Assembly (NCBI GenBank): GCA_046296195.1
Contig: JBKBLR010000021.1
Location: 1 to 48,447 of the forward strand
DNA length: 48,447 bases
DNA from: Amphiplicatus sp046296195
GTDB lineage: Bacteria > Pseudomonadota > Alphaproteobacteria > Caulobacterales > Parvularculaceae
Direction: 5' to 3'
The position numbers and the translations under genes are program-made. The number at the start of each line of letters is the position of its first letter. Within the stretch, counting starts at the first letter, position 1. Shown one piece after another: positions 1-8,300 of the stretch. The notes below the pieces were generated by a model. That model saw only the letters and a program-made list of their open reading frames with translations. It made no database searches and was not told the origin of the DNA.

Positions 1-97
1 CCCGCCCGGCCGGCGCGCCGCGACTCTGACGGTCGCGCGCCGGCCTCACGAGCCAAACTGTCAGGTGATTACGATCTCAGGACACGCTGCCTACGCC

Positions 98-1405
98 TCA
101 TCCCGGCGCCCTCAAGACCGCCCGGAGGCCCCCGTGCGGGGAGCGGGCGAGGGTGACGTCGCCGCCATGGCTGCGCGCGACGTCGCGCACGACGGAGAGG
201 CCGAGCCCCACGCCCGCGATCTGCTGGCTGCGTGCTTCGTCGAGGCGAAAGAAAGGCTTGAACACCTCGGCGTATTTGTCCTCCGGAATGCCGGGGCCGT
301 CATCGTCGATGATGAACTCGACATAGGCGCCGTCGCGGCGCAGCGAGGCCCACACATGGCCCGCATATTTGAGCCCGTTGCTGATGAGGTTTGAAAGCGC
401 GCGCTTCATCGCGTCGCGCCGCGCCTCGATCATCACGCCCGAGAGCGCCTCGACCGTCACGCGGCCGGCGCTCTCGGGGCCTGCGGCGGCCTCCTTGAGG
501 AGCGCGCCGGCGTCGAAGCTGACGGCGTCCTCGGTCGTTGCGAGGTCGGAGGCGAATTCGAGATAGGATCTGACCATCATCTCCATCTCCTCGACATCGC
601 GCTTGAGCTCCTCGACATCCTCGCCCGGCGGCAGGAGCGCGAGCGAGAGCTTCATGCGCGTCAGGGGCGTCCTGAGGTCGTGGCTGACGCCTGCAAGCAT
701 CGTGGTGCGCTGGGCGAGGTGGCGCTTGATGCGCTCGCGCATGGCGATGAAGGCGCGGCCCGCGCGCCTGACCTCCGTCGCACCCGAGGGGCGGAAATCC
801 GGCATGTCGCGCCCGCGCCCGAAGGCTTCTGCGGCGCTCGCGAGTTTCAGGATCGATCGCACCTGGTTCCTCAGGAACACGATGGCGATCGAGCCGAGGA
901 GGAGCGAGGTGCCGATGAGCCAGAGCACGAAGACGGGCCCCGTCGTTGCAAAGACCCGGTCGCGCAGCGGCAGGAAGACGAGATAGCCGTCGCCCGACGC
1001 GACGCGGATCTCGACATAGCCGGGCCAGCTGCGCGTATCGAACCAGAAATCGCGGTCGAGGCCGTCCGTCAGCTGACGGTCGAGCGTCGCGTTGTAGAGG
1101 TTAAAGGGCGACAGTTTGTTGCGTTCTGGAAGCGGCTTTTCCGGCTGATAGCGCGTCGAGATGTCGAGATCCTCATACGCCATCGCGATGACCGACGCGC
1201 GCGCCTCCGGCGTTTCCGCCTTCTCATAGAGCTTTGTGAGGAGCGCGATCTGCCCGGCGACGTTCGCCGACTGGTTCGCCGTCACCGTGTCCCAGTGGCG
1301 GTCGAAGAAGACGTAAGTGATGACCGACTGCATCAGGAAGATCGGCAGGATCACGATCAGCGCGACCCGGCCGTAAAGGCTCTTCGGCAGCAGGCGCTTC
1401 CACAT
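98..1405 (-). CDS. EnvZ-like sensor histidine kinase
   Basis: Inner-membrane sensor kinase that autophosphorylates on histidine and passes phosphate to the OmpR-like regulator encoded immediately upstream. The 435 residues hold a first membrane helix at about 13-34, a periplasmic region of about 115 residues, a second helix at about 153-178, a HAMP linker, an H-box (SHDLRTPLTR, His242), and a C-terminal ATPase domain with N-box (NLISNGLKYA), DDDGPGIP G1 box and GVGLGLSVV G2 box. Length and order match EnvZ. The regulator's stop codon lies only three bases before this ATG, so the two are co-transcribed. The signal sensed is not visible; the periplasmic part has no family I recognise. The name EnvZ is by architecture, not proven orthology. 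Confidence 0.93.
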   Translation of the reverse strand: MWKRLLPKSLYGRVALIVILPIFLMQSVITYVFFDRHWDTVTANQSANVAGQIALLTKLYEKAETPEARASVIAMAYEDLDISTRYQPEKPLPERNKLSPFNLYNATLDRQLTDGLDRDFWFDTRSWPGYVEIRVASGDGYLVFLPLRDRVFATTGPVFVLWLIGTSLLLGSIAIVFLRNQVRSILKLASAAEAFGRGRDMPDFRPSGATEVRRAGRAFIAMRERIKRHLAQRTTMLAGVSHDLRTPLTRMKLSLALLPPGEDVEELKRDVEEMEMMVRSYLEFASDLATTEDAVSFDAGALLKEAAAGPESAGRVTVEALSGVMIEARRDAMKRALSNLISNGLKYAGHVWASLRRDGAYVEFIIDDDGPGIPEDKYAEVFKPFFRLDEARSQQIAGVGLGLSVVRDVARSHGGDVTLARSPHGGLRAVLRAPG

Positions 1406-1408
1406 CGC

Positions 1409-2107
1409 TCAGTCGGGGATGAGCATGTAGCCGACCCCGCGCACGGTCTGGAGATAGATGGGCGTTCTCGGATCGTCCTCGATCTTCTTCCGGATGCGGG
1501 TGATCTGCACGTCGATCGAGCGCTCCATCGGCGTTTGCGTCTCGTCGGCGAGGGCGGCGCGGCTGATCGCCTCGCCGGGCTTGGCCGCAAGGACGCGCAG
1601 GAGCGCGAGCTCGCCGGCGGTGAGCTTCACGAGCTCGCCGCCGCGGCGCAGCTCCCCGCGCCCCGGCTCGAAGGTCGTGTCGCCGAAATGCAGCACCTGG
1701 CGGTCGCGCTTCACCGGCTGCGCGCGGCGCAGCAGCGCGTTGATGCGCAAGAGAAGCTCGCGCGGCTCGAACGGCTTGGAGAGATAATCATCGGCGCCGC
1801 GCTCAAGCCCGGCGATGCGGTCTTCGGGCAGGCCGCGCGCGGTGAGGAGGAGGATCGGCACGTTCGAGGCCGCCCTGATCTTCTCGGTGAGGTCGAAGCC
1901 CGAGAGCCCCGGCATCATCACGTCGAGGATGAGGAGATCGAACTCGACCGAGCTCATCAGGTCGCGCGCTTCCGCGCCGTCCTTCGCGACCGAGGTGCGG
2001 TAGCCGTTCTCGGAGAGGTAGCGCTTCAGGAGCGCGCGGATGCGGTCGTCATCATCGACGACGAGCACATGCGGCGCTTTTTCGGGAACCTTCGGCGGCG
2101 ACTTCAT
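1409..2107 (-). CDS. OmpR-family response regulator
   Basis: DNA-binding response regulator partner of the adjacent kinase. The 232 residues have a receiver domain at about 13-125 with the acidic pocket VDDDD, phospho-acceptor Asp62 in LLILDVMMPG, the conserved Thr in LLLTARG and Lys in YLSKPF. A winged-helix output domain follows at about 140-230, ending with the typical RTVRGVGYML wing. It probably acts as a sigma70-type promoter regulator, as OmpR does. Seven bases separate it from pgsA upstream, so pgsA, this regulator and the kinase form a likely operon. Targets cannot be read from the window. Confidence 0.94.
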   Translation of the reverse strand: MKSPPKVPEKAPHVLVVDDDDRIRALLKRYLSENGYRTSVAKDGAEARDLMSSVEFDLLILDVMMPGLSGFDLTEKIRAASNVPILLLTARGLPEDRIAGLERGADDYLSKPFEPRELLLRINALLRRAQPVKRDRQVLHFGDTTFEPGRGELRRGGELVKLTAGELALLRVLAAKPGEAISRAALADETQTPMERSIDVQITRIRKKIEDDPRTPIYLQTVRGVGYMLIPD

Positions 2108-2114
2108 TGCGGCT

Positions 2115-2699
2115 CTATTTTGGCTCCGGCACCTTGGCGTGCTTCATCCGATCCGCGCCGCGAAGAAAGGCGGCGGCGGCCGAAGCGTAGCCTGCGCCGG
2201 TCCAGAAGGTAAGGACGGCGGCGAGCCAGAAAACGCCGGACGCGAGCGGGCGCGCGGCTTCGCCGAGAACGCCGCCCGGCGCCGCGGCGAGGAGGAGGCC
2301 GGCGGCGACCATCTGCGAGGCGGTCTTGCCCTTCGCCAGCGGCGTGACGGGCAGGCGCCCGCCCGCGATCGCGACCGCTTCGCGCAGGCCCCCGACAAGG
2401 ATCTCGCGCAGGATGATGACGAGAGCGGCGACAACGCCCATGCCTGCGATGACGCCGTTGCGGATGAGGAGGATGAGCGCCGCCGCGATGAGGAGCTTGT
2501 CGGCGAGCGGGTCGAGCGCCGCGCCGAGGGCGGACGCCTCGCCGCGCGCGCGCGCGACCCATCCGTCGAGGAAATCGGTCGACGCCGCGACGACGAAGAT
2601 CGCGAGCGCCGCGCTCATCGCTGAGGGCGCCGCGATGAAGAACATCGCCGCGAAGGGAATGATGAGCGCGATCCGCGCGAGCGTCAGAAGATTGGCCAT
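2115..2699 (-). CDS. pgsA: CDP-diacylglycerol-glycerol-3-phosphate 3-phosphatidyltransferase
   Basis: Integral membrane enzyme that makes phosphatidylglycerol phosphate from CDP-diacylglycerol and glycerol 3-phosphate, the committed step to phosphatidylglycerol and cardiolipin. The 194 residues show the full CDP-alcohol phosphotransferase signature DG-x2-AR-x8-G-x3-D-x3-D at Asp45, Gly46, Ala49, Arg50, Gly59, Asp63 and Asp67. Several hydrophobic helices run through the chain, and the length is usual for PgsA. It lies 26 bases after the peptidase gene and 7 before the response regulator, all on the minus strand. The ATG lacks a strong Shine-Dalgarno sequence. Confident family call; substrate by family and length. 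Confidence 0.9.
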   Translation of the reverse strand: MANLLTLARIALIIPFAAMFFIAAPSAMSAALAIFVVAASTDFLDGWVARARGEASALGAALDPLADKLLIAAALILLIRNGVIAGMGVVAALVIILREILVGGLREAVAIAGGRLPVTPLAKGKTASQMVAAGLLLAAAPGGVLGEAARPLASGVFWLAAVLTFWTGAGYASAAAAFLRGADRMKHAKVPEPK

Positions 2700-2725
2700 C
2701 GCCCGCGTAAGACTACACTGCGCCG

Positions 2726-4150
2726 CTACCGGCGCCCATGCGCGGCGACGACATGGGCGACCGTTTCGGTGACCCGCTTGCCGGTCGGCAGGTCGAGGAA
2801 TTCGTTCGGCCCGTGCGCGTTGGAATTGGGGCCGAGGACGCCGGTGACGACGAACTGCGCCTTCGGGAAGGCGCGCCCCAGCATCGCCATGAAGGGGATG
2901 GCGCCGCCTTCACCCATCAACGCGACGCCCTTGCCCCACGAGGCCTCTGAGGCCGCCTCGAGCGCCGCCATCAGCCAGGGGGCCGTCGGCGCGGCGTTCC
3001 AGCCCGTGCCCGGCGGCTCGGCCTTGAAGGACACGCGCGCGCCATAAGGCGGATCGCATTCGAGAAGGCGTTTGAGGGCCGCGCTCGCCTTCTCGGCGTC
3101 GACGGTCGGCGGCAGGCGCATGGAGAGTTTCGCGCTTGTATAGGGGCGCAGCACATTGCCGGCGCTTGCGGGCGCCGGCGCGCCCTCAAGCCCGGTGACG
3201 GACAAGGCGGGCCGCCAGGTGCGGTTAAGGATGAGTTCGTCGAGCTCGGGCCGCGCCGGCTTCATTCCGTGCACGAATGGAAACTTCGAGTAGACGGCGT
3301 CGCCGAGCGCCGCGGCCGCGATCTTCGCCTCGCGCGCGCGGTCAGCCGGAATCTCGGCGTTGAAGGCCGCGTCCCTGACGGCGCCGTTCGTTGCGTCGTC
3401 GATGCGGTCGAGCAAGAGGCGCAGGATACGGAAACTCGACGGCACGACGCCCGAGGCGTCGCCGGAGTGAACGCCTTCCTCAAGCACGTCGATCCGGAGC
3501 GTGCCGCCGACAAGGCCCCTGAGCGAGGTCGTCAGCCACAGCCGGTCATAATCGCCGCAGCCGCTGTCGAGACAGACGACGAGCCCGACATCGCCGAGGC
3601 GCGGCGCGACCGCCTCCATGTAACAGGGAAGGTCGGGCGAGCCCGATTCCTCCGAGGCTTCGATGAGGATGACGCAGCGCGCGCGCTTGATCCCCTGCTC
3701 CTCGAGCGCGATCAGCGCCGTCAGCGCCGAAAACATCGCATAGCCGTCATCGGCGCCGCCGCGCCCGTAGAGACGGTCATTCTCGATGACGGGAATCCAC
3801 GGGCCCTTGCCGGGGGCCCAGCCGGTCATCTCAGGCTGTTTGTCGAGATGGCCGTAGAGCATGACCGTCTCGCCGGCGACGGCTCCTGGAACGTCGATGA
3901 GAATGAGCGGCGTGCGGCCCGGCAGGCGCAACACGTCCATCGTTGCGCCCGGCAGCTTCCTGAGGCGCGCGCCCGCCCAGTCGCGGAACATCGCGACCGC
4001 CCTCTCCATATGGCCCGTCTTCTCCCAGTCCGGCTCGAAGGCGGGCGATTTGTTGGGGATGCGGATATAGTCGGCGAGCGTCGGCGTGATCTCGTCATTC
4101 CAGGTGCGATCGACGAATTTTCGAAGGTCGTGTTGCGCGATGTCGATCAT
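2726..4150 (-). CDS. M20-family metallopeptidase (dipeptidase type)
   Basis: Probably a cytoplasmic zinc exopeptidase or dipeptidase of the M20 family (CNDP/PepV-like). In 474 residues it shows YGHLDKQPEM (metal His and Asp), GRGGADDGYAMF (bridging Asp), EASEESGSPD (catalytic Glu and metal Glu), VCLDSG (metal Asp) and C-terminal NAHGPNEF (metal His). A dimerisation lid domain sits between. An ATG nine bases further upstream (4159) abuts the sequence GGAGG with no spacing, whereas the ATG at 4150 follows GGAGG by nine bases, so 4150 is preferred. No signal peptide is seen. A terminator for glnA lies just upstream, so this is probably the first gene of a peptidase-pgsA-regulator-kinase unit. 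Exact substrate unknown. Confidence 0.88.
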   Translation of the reverse strand: MIDIAQHDLRKFVDRTWNDEITPTLADYIRIPNKSPAFEPDWEKTGHMERAVAMFRDWAGARLRKLPGATMDVLRLPGRTPLILIDVPGAVAGETVMLYGHLDKQPEMTGWAPGKGPWIPVIENDRLYGRGGADDGYAMFSALTALIALEEQGIKRARCVILIEASEESGSPDLPCYMEAVAPRLGDVGLVVCLDSGCGDYDRLWLTTSLRGLVGGTLRIDVLEEGVHSGDASGVVPSSFRILRLLLDRIDDATNGAVRDAAFNAEIPADRAREAKIAAAALGDAVYSKFPFVHGMKPARPELDELILNRTWRPALSVTGLEGAPAPASAGNVLRPYTSAKLSMRLPPTVDAEKASAALKRLLECDPPYGARVSFKAEPPGTGWNAAPTAPWLMAALEAASEASWGKGVALMGEGGAIPFMAMLGRAFPKAQFVVTGVLGPNSNAHGPNEFLDLPTGKRVTETVAHVVAAHGRR

Positions 4151-4204
4151 GGGCGTCATCCTCCGGGCGCGGCGTCGCGGAGGGTTATGCGACAGGGAAG
4201 GGGC

Positions 4205-4238
4205 GAGCGCAAACTGAGCTCAACTTGAGCGCAAACTG
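4205..4238. repeat. 12-bp direct repeat
   Basis: GAGCGCAAACTG occurs at 4205-4216 and again at 4227-4238, between the M20 peptidase start and the glnA terminator. It could be an operator pair for the peptidase promoter or a chance duplication. Confidence 0.5.
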
Positions 4239-4268
4239 CAAGAAAAGGCCGGGATCGCTCCCGGCCTT
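4239..4268 (-). terminator. Rho-independent terminator of glnA
   Basis: Perfect 10-bp stem (AAGGCCGGGA at 4245-4254, TCCCGGCCTT at 4259-4268) with a four-base loop. On the minus strand it is followed by TTTTCTTG. It sits 29 bases beyond the glnA stop. Confidence 0.88.
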
Positions 4269-4296
4269 CGGTCACACCACGCAACAAACAACTGGG

Positions 4297-5709
4297 TCAC
4301 GATGAATAGTACATCGCGAATTCGACCGGGTGCGGCGTCGTCTCGAAGCGCTTCACCTCGCCCATCTTCAGCTCGATGAACGCGTCGATCTGGTCGTCAT
4401 TGAAGACGTTGCCCTTCTTCAGGAAGGCGCGGTCCCGGTCGAGATTGTCGAGCGCGTCGCGCAGGCTCGCGCAGACGGTAGGAATGTCTTTCAGCTCCGC
4501 CGGCGGCAGGTCGTAAAGGTCCTTGTCCATCGGCTCGCCCGGATGGATGCGGTTCTCGATGCCGTCGAGGCCGGCCATCAGAAGCGCGGCGAAGGTGAGA
4601 TAGGGATTGCCGGCGGGGTCGGGGAAGCGGACCTCGATGCGCTTCCCTTTCGGCGAGGGCACCCACGGAATCCGGATCGAGGCGGAGCGGTTGCGCGCCG
4701 AATAGGCGAGCAGCACCGGCGCCTCATAGCCCGGCACGAGACGCTTGTAGGAGTTCGTCGTCGAGTTGGCGAAGGCGTTGATCGCGCGCGCATGCTTGAT
4801 GATGCCGCCGATGTAATAGAGACAGGTCTCGGAAAGGTCCGCATACCGATCGCCGGCGAAGAGCGGCTTGCCGTTCTTCCAGATCGACTGATGCACATGC
4901 ATGCCCGAGCCGTTGTCGCCGTAGACGGGCTTGGCCATGAAGGTCGCGGTCTTGCCATAGCCGGCGGCGACCTGGTGGATGATGTATTTGTAGAGCTGCA
5001 TGTGGTCGGCCATCTTCACGAGATTGGCGAACTTCATGCCTAGCTCGTGCTGCGAGGGCGCGACCTCGTGGTGATGCTTTTCGGGCTTGAGGCCGAGATC
5101 GCCCATGATCGCCAGCATTTCGGTGCGCATGTCCTGCGCGCTGTCGACGGGCGGCACCGGGAAATAGCCGCCCTTGGGGCCCGGCCGGTGGGCGAGGTTG
5201 CCGCCTTCATAAGCGGTCGATGAATTATAGGGGCCCTCGTCGGAGTCGAGCGAGAAGCCCATATTGTGCTGCTCGGTCGACCATCTGACGTCGTCGAAAA
5301 CGAAAAATTCCGCCTCCGGACCAAAATAGGCGACGTCGCCGATCCCGGTCGACTGGAGATAGGCTTCGGCCGCCTTCGCCGTCGTGCGCGGATCGCGGCT
5401 GTAGGGCTGGCCGGTCGCCGGCTCGAGGACGTCGCAGAAGATCGACAAGGTCGGCTGCGCGAAGAACGGATCCTCGAACGCGGTTTCGGCGTCCGGCATG
5501 AGGATCATGTCGCTCTCGTTGATCGCCTTCCAGCCGGCGATCGACGAGCCGTCGAACATCGTGCCTTCCTCGAACAGGTCGGCGTCGACCATGTCGCGGT
5601 CGAAGGTGACGTGCTGCCACTTCCCGCGCGTGTCGGTGAATCGAAGGTCGACGAAACGGATATCCTTGTCCTTTATGCGTTTCAGGACGGCGTGGGCGGC
5701 GGCGGACAT
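4297..5709 (-). CDS. glnA: Glutamine synthetase, type I
   Basis: Cytoplasmic dodecameric enzyme that condenses ammonia and glutamate to glutamine with ATP. The 470 residues match bacterial GSI: N-terminal beta-grasp (FVDLRFTDTRGKWQH), Asp latch region (MFDGSSIAGWKAI), metal/ATP sites (GPEAEFFVFD, HHHEVAPSQHE), NGSGMHVHQS, and the adenylylation-loop tyrosine in KDLYDLPPAE, so it is probably controlled by GlnE. The ATG at 5709 is chosen over an upstream in-frame one (5793) because it begins the conserved protein and follows AGGAG by eight bases. glnB lies 205 bases upstream in the same direction, giving the usual alphaproteobacterial glnBA pair. Confidence 0.97.
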   Translation of the reverse strand: MSAAAHAVLKRIKDKDIRFVDLRFTDTRGKWQHVTFDRDMVDADLFEEGTMFDGSSIAGWKAINESDMILMPDAETAFEDPFFAQPTLSIFCDVLEPATGQPYSRDPRTTAKAAEAYLQSTGIGDVAYFGPEAEFFVFDDVRWSTEQHNMGFSLDSDEGPYNSSTAYEGGNLAHRPGPKGGYFPVPPVDSAQDMRTEMLAIMGDLGLKPEKHHHEVAPSQHELGMKFANLVKMADHMQLYKYIIHQVAAGYGKTATFMAKPVYGDNGSGMHVHQSIWKNGKPLFAGDRYADLSETCLYYIGGIIKHARAINAFANSTTNSYKRLVPGYEAPVLLAYSARNRSASIRIPWVPSPKGKRIEVRFPDPAGNPYLTFAALLMAGLDGIENRIHPGEPMDKDLYDLPPAELKDIPTVCASLRDALDNLDRDRAFLKKGNVFNDDQIDAFIELKMGEVKRFETTPHPVEFAMYYSS

Positions 5710-5870
5710 CGGGGAGGCTCCTTCCCTTGGCTCGGCGGTTGCGCCAGCCCTTGCGGGAAGAAGCCCGAAAGGGGGCGTTTGAATATGAAGCAAGGATGAC
5801 GGACCGCTTGCGGCGAAATCAACAGGAATTTTTGCGCTGCAGCATCACGGCACTAAAAATGTACGAAACC

Positions 5871-5884
5871 GCCAAAACTTTGGC
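5871..5884. promoter_or_regulatory. Palindrome in the glnB-glnA intergenic region
   Basis: GCCAAA-AC-TTTGGC is a perfect 6-bp inverted repeat with a two-base spacer, in an AT-richer stretch between glnB stop and glnA start. It may be an operator for an internal glnA promoter. I see no convincing sigma54 element (GG/GC at -24/-12) beside it. Confidence 0.4.
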
Positions 5885-5914
5885 ATAAACGTCTAATAAG
5901 TTGCAGCCGAACAG

Positions 5915-6253
5915 CTAAATGGCGTCTTCATCCGTCTCGCCCGTGCGAATGCGGACGACGTGATCAATCGAATAGACGAAGATCTTGCCGTCCCCGATTC
6001 GCCCCGACTGGGCCGCTGCGGCGATCGCCTCGACGGCGCGCGCGGCAAGATTGTCGGGAACGACGACCTCGACCTTCACCTTCGGGAGGAAGTCGACGAC
6101 ATATTCAGCGCCCCGGTAAAGCTCGGTATGGCCCTTCTGGCGTCCGAAGCCGCGCACGTCGGTGACGGTCATTCCCTGGAGGCCGATGTCATGGAGCGCC
6201 TCTTTTACGTCGTCGAGCTTGAAGGGCTTGATGATGGCTTCGATCTTCTTCAT
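5915..6253 (-). CDS. glnB: Nitrogen regulatory protein P-II
   Basis: Small trimeric signal protein that senses 2-oxoglutarate, ATP/ADP and, through uridylylation, glutamine, and controls GlnE, NtrB and other targets. The 112 residues are full length. The T-loop carries RGAEYVVDFLPK with Tyr51, the uridylylation site. The B-loop and C-terminal signatures (RIGDGKIFV, RIRTGE) are intact. It is upstream of glnA on the same strand, and begins only 35 bases from the divergent nnr start, so its promoter must overlap nnr. GlnB rather than GlnK is preferred because the neighbour is glnA, not amtB. Confidence 0.96.
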   Translation of the reverse strand: MKKIEAIIKPFKLDDVKEALHDIGLQGMTVTDVRGFGRQKGHTELYRGAEYVVDFLPKVKVEVVVPDNLAARAVEAIAAAAQSGRIGDGKIFVYSIDHVVRIRTGETDEDAI

Positions 6254-6288
6254 CGGCGGAATTCCAGCGCAGGACGGACGGCAACGGA

Positions 6289-7785
6289 ATGATCAACGCT
6301 TCCGGGGAGACAAGTCAACCGATCCATTCCTTTCTTCTCCTCACGGCGGCCGAGACGCGCGCTATCGAGGCGCGCGCGATCGCCGGCGGGCTTTCGGGCA
6401 AGGCGATGATGGAGGCGGCGGGGTCGGCCGCCGCATCCTTCATTATACGGACGATCACCCTGCGCCCCGCCGCCATTCTGTGCGGGCCCGGGAACAATGG
6501 CGGCGACGGCTTCGTCGTCGCACGCCTCCTCAAGGAGGCGGGGTGGCCGGTGCGCGTCGGGCTTCTTGGCGACCGCGCGGCGGTGACGGGCGACGCCGCG
6601 CTGATGGCCTCGCTGTATGACGGCGTGGTCGAGGACCTTTCGCCGGCGCTCCTCGAAGGGGCGGGCGTCATCGTTGATGCGCTCTTTGGAACCGGGCTTA
6701 AGCGCCCGGTCGAGGGCGCGGCAAGGGCGATGATCGAGGCGGCGAACGCCCATCCCGCGCCGGGGGTCGCGATCGACATTCCTTCGGGCGTCGACGCCGA
6801 TACGGGCGCCGTCCTCGGCGCGGCCATCAACGCCGCCGCAACCGTAACCTTCATCACGAAGAAGCCCGGCCATGTCCTTTTCCCGGGACGTGCGCTCTGC
6901 GGCGCGGTCGAAATCGCCAGCATCGGCGTTGATCCCGCGCATGTCGCGGCGGCGCCCCCGACGCTCTTTGAAAATCATCCGGCGATTTTCGGCGCCCATT
7001 GGCGCCGGCTCGACTGGACGACGCACAAATATGTCCGCGGTCACGCCGCGGTCGTTTCCGGGCCCCGCCTCAGAACCGGCGCTGCGCGGCTTGCAGCGAC
7101 GGCGGCGCTGCGCGCCGGGGCGGGGCTCGTGACGGTGCTGTCGCCGAAGGATGCGGCGGATGAAAACGCCGCGCACCTTACCGCGGTCATGATCCGCGAA
7201 GCCGATGACGCCGCGGCGCTCGCCGCCATTCTCGCCGATCCGCGGTTCACTGCGGCGCTCATCGGTCCGGGCGCCGGCGTCGGCGCCGCGACGCGCGAAA
7301 AAACCTTGGCGATCCTGGCCTCGAAGGCTGCGGCCGTTCTCGATGCGGACGCGCTCGTCAGTTTCGAGCAAACGCCGGCGGTCTTGTTCGAGAAATTGCG
7401 GCGTGATGACGTGCTGACGCCGCATGCGGGGGAATTCGCGCGCCTCTTCCCGGCGGAAGCCGCCTCGCAGGACAGGTTGACGGCGGCGCGACGCGCGGCC
7501 GCGCGTGCGAACGCGGTCATGGTCCTCAAGGGCGCCGACACGATCATCGCCGCGCCGGACGGACGCGCCGCGGTCAACGCCAACGCGCCGTTCGATCTTG
7601 CGACGGCGGGATCGGGCGATGTTCTCGCCGGAATCATCCTCGGACGGCGCGCGACGGGAATGCCTGGCTTTGAAGCCGCCTGCGCCGGCGTCTTCCTTCA
7701 CGGGTTGTGCGGGAAAGCCGTCGGCGCGGGGCTCATCGCCGACGATCTTGTCAAGGCGCTTCCCGAAGCGCTCACGGCTTTGTGA
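6289..7785 (+). CDS. nnr: Bifunctional NAD(P)H-hydrate epimerase / ADP-dependent dehydratase
   Basis: Repairs hydrated NAD(P)H (NADHX and NADPHX), which is a toxic side product. In 498 residues the N-terminal YjeF_N epimerase domain (about 15-215) has GPGNNGGDGFVVARLL and VDALFGTGL. The C-terminal carbohydrate-kinase-like dehydratase domain (about 230-495) has LIGPGAG, LDADAL, LTPHAGEFARLF and the catalytic loop ATAGSGDVLAGII. Both domains are complete. The chosen ATG leaves 35 bases to the divergent glnB, so the two genes share a very compact control region. The fused form is the common bacterial arrangement. Confidence 0.95.
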   Translation: MINASGETSQPIHSFLLLTAAETRAIEARAIAGGLSGKAMMEAAGSAAASFIIRTITLRPAAILCGPGNNGGDGFVVARLLKEAGWPVRVGLLGDRAAVTGDAALMASLYDGVVEDLSPALLEGAGVIVDALFGTGLKRPVEGAARAMIEAANAHPAPGVAIDIPSGVDADTGAVLGAAINAAATVTFITKKPGHVLFPGRALCGAVEIASIGVDPAHVAAAPPTLFENHPAIFGAHWRRLDWTTHKYVRGHAAVVSGPRLRTGAARLAATAALRAGAGLVTVLSPKDAADENAAHLTAVMIREADDAAALAAILADPRFTAALIGPGAGVGAATREKTLAILASKAAAVLDADALVSFEQTPAVLFEKLRRDDVLTPHAGEFARLFPAEAASQDRLTAARRAAARANAVMVLKGADTIIAAPDGRAAVNANAPFDLATAGSGDVLAGIILGRRATGMPGFEAACAGVFLHGLCGKAVGAGLIADDLVKALPEALTAL

Positions 7786-8300
7786 GACCTGTGCGGAATC
7801 ACGGGTTCCGCGGCGAATGATCCTCAGGGTCGTCACATCGCGAGACCGTGGGACGGCCGTCCTAAAATATTATTTGCAGCATCGGTCAATGGGTTGGCGT
7901 CATGCGCGCGCAATCGAATCGGCAAGCGCGCGGATTTGGCCGGCGGCGACTTGAACAGCGCGCGCCGCCGACGCCGGACGCGGCATGACGCAATCTTAAT
8001 CGGCGTCGCTTGTGATCTGCCGCACGCAGACATTTGAAATTCATTTGAAGCGAAACGCGTCGCAATAATTTCGCAGCGGAGATGATTGTCGCCGTATTGC
8101 GTTCCATGTATAGGTCGCGCACGTCCTTTGGAGAGAGGGGACGGAGTTTCGATGATCGCATGGGGCGATCGCTTCCCGTTTCGCGTTGGGAGAAGCGAAG
8201 CGAGAACACATTCGGCGGCGTGTCGCTCGCCGAACTCTTTCCAGCTTCAGAAAAACCAGGCGCCGCATAGGCGCAATTCGTTTGTGGAAGTGGAAAACCG
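7786..8300. other. 515-bp intergenic region
   Basis: I see no convincing gene here; open frames lack family features and plausible ribosome sites. It contains a 12-bp palindrome GGACGGCCGTCC (7851-7862) followed directly by an AT-rich tract (about 7863-7875), and a 6-bp inverted repeat GCGGAA/TTCCGC just after nnr (7793-7811) without a T tract. The promoter of the downstream haloperoxidase-like gene must lie here. Confidence 0.5.

Noticed and set aside
680..2212. Open frame of 510 codons on the plus strand across the kinase and regulator genes
   Set aside because: Arg/Asp/Ala-rich shadow of the minus-strand genes with no family features.
5710..5914. Sigma54 promoter for glnA
   Set aside because: No GG/GC pair at proper -24/-12 spacing could be found by eye on the minus strand.
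7793..7811. Terminator after nnr
   Set aside because: Only a 6-bp stem and no T tract.
6250..7836. Open frame of 528 codons antisense to nnr
   Set aside because: Arg/Gly-rich shadow; the plus-strand nnr has complete enzyme motifs.
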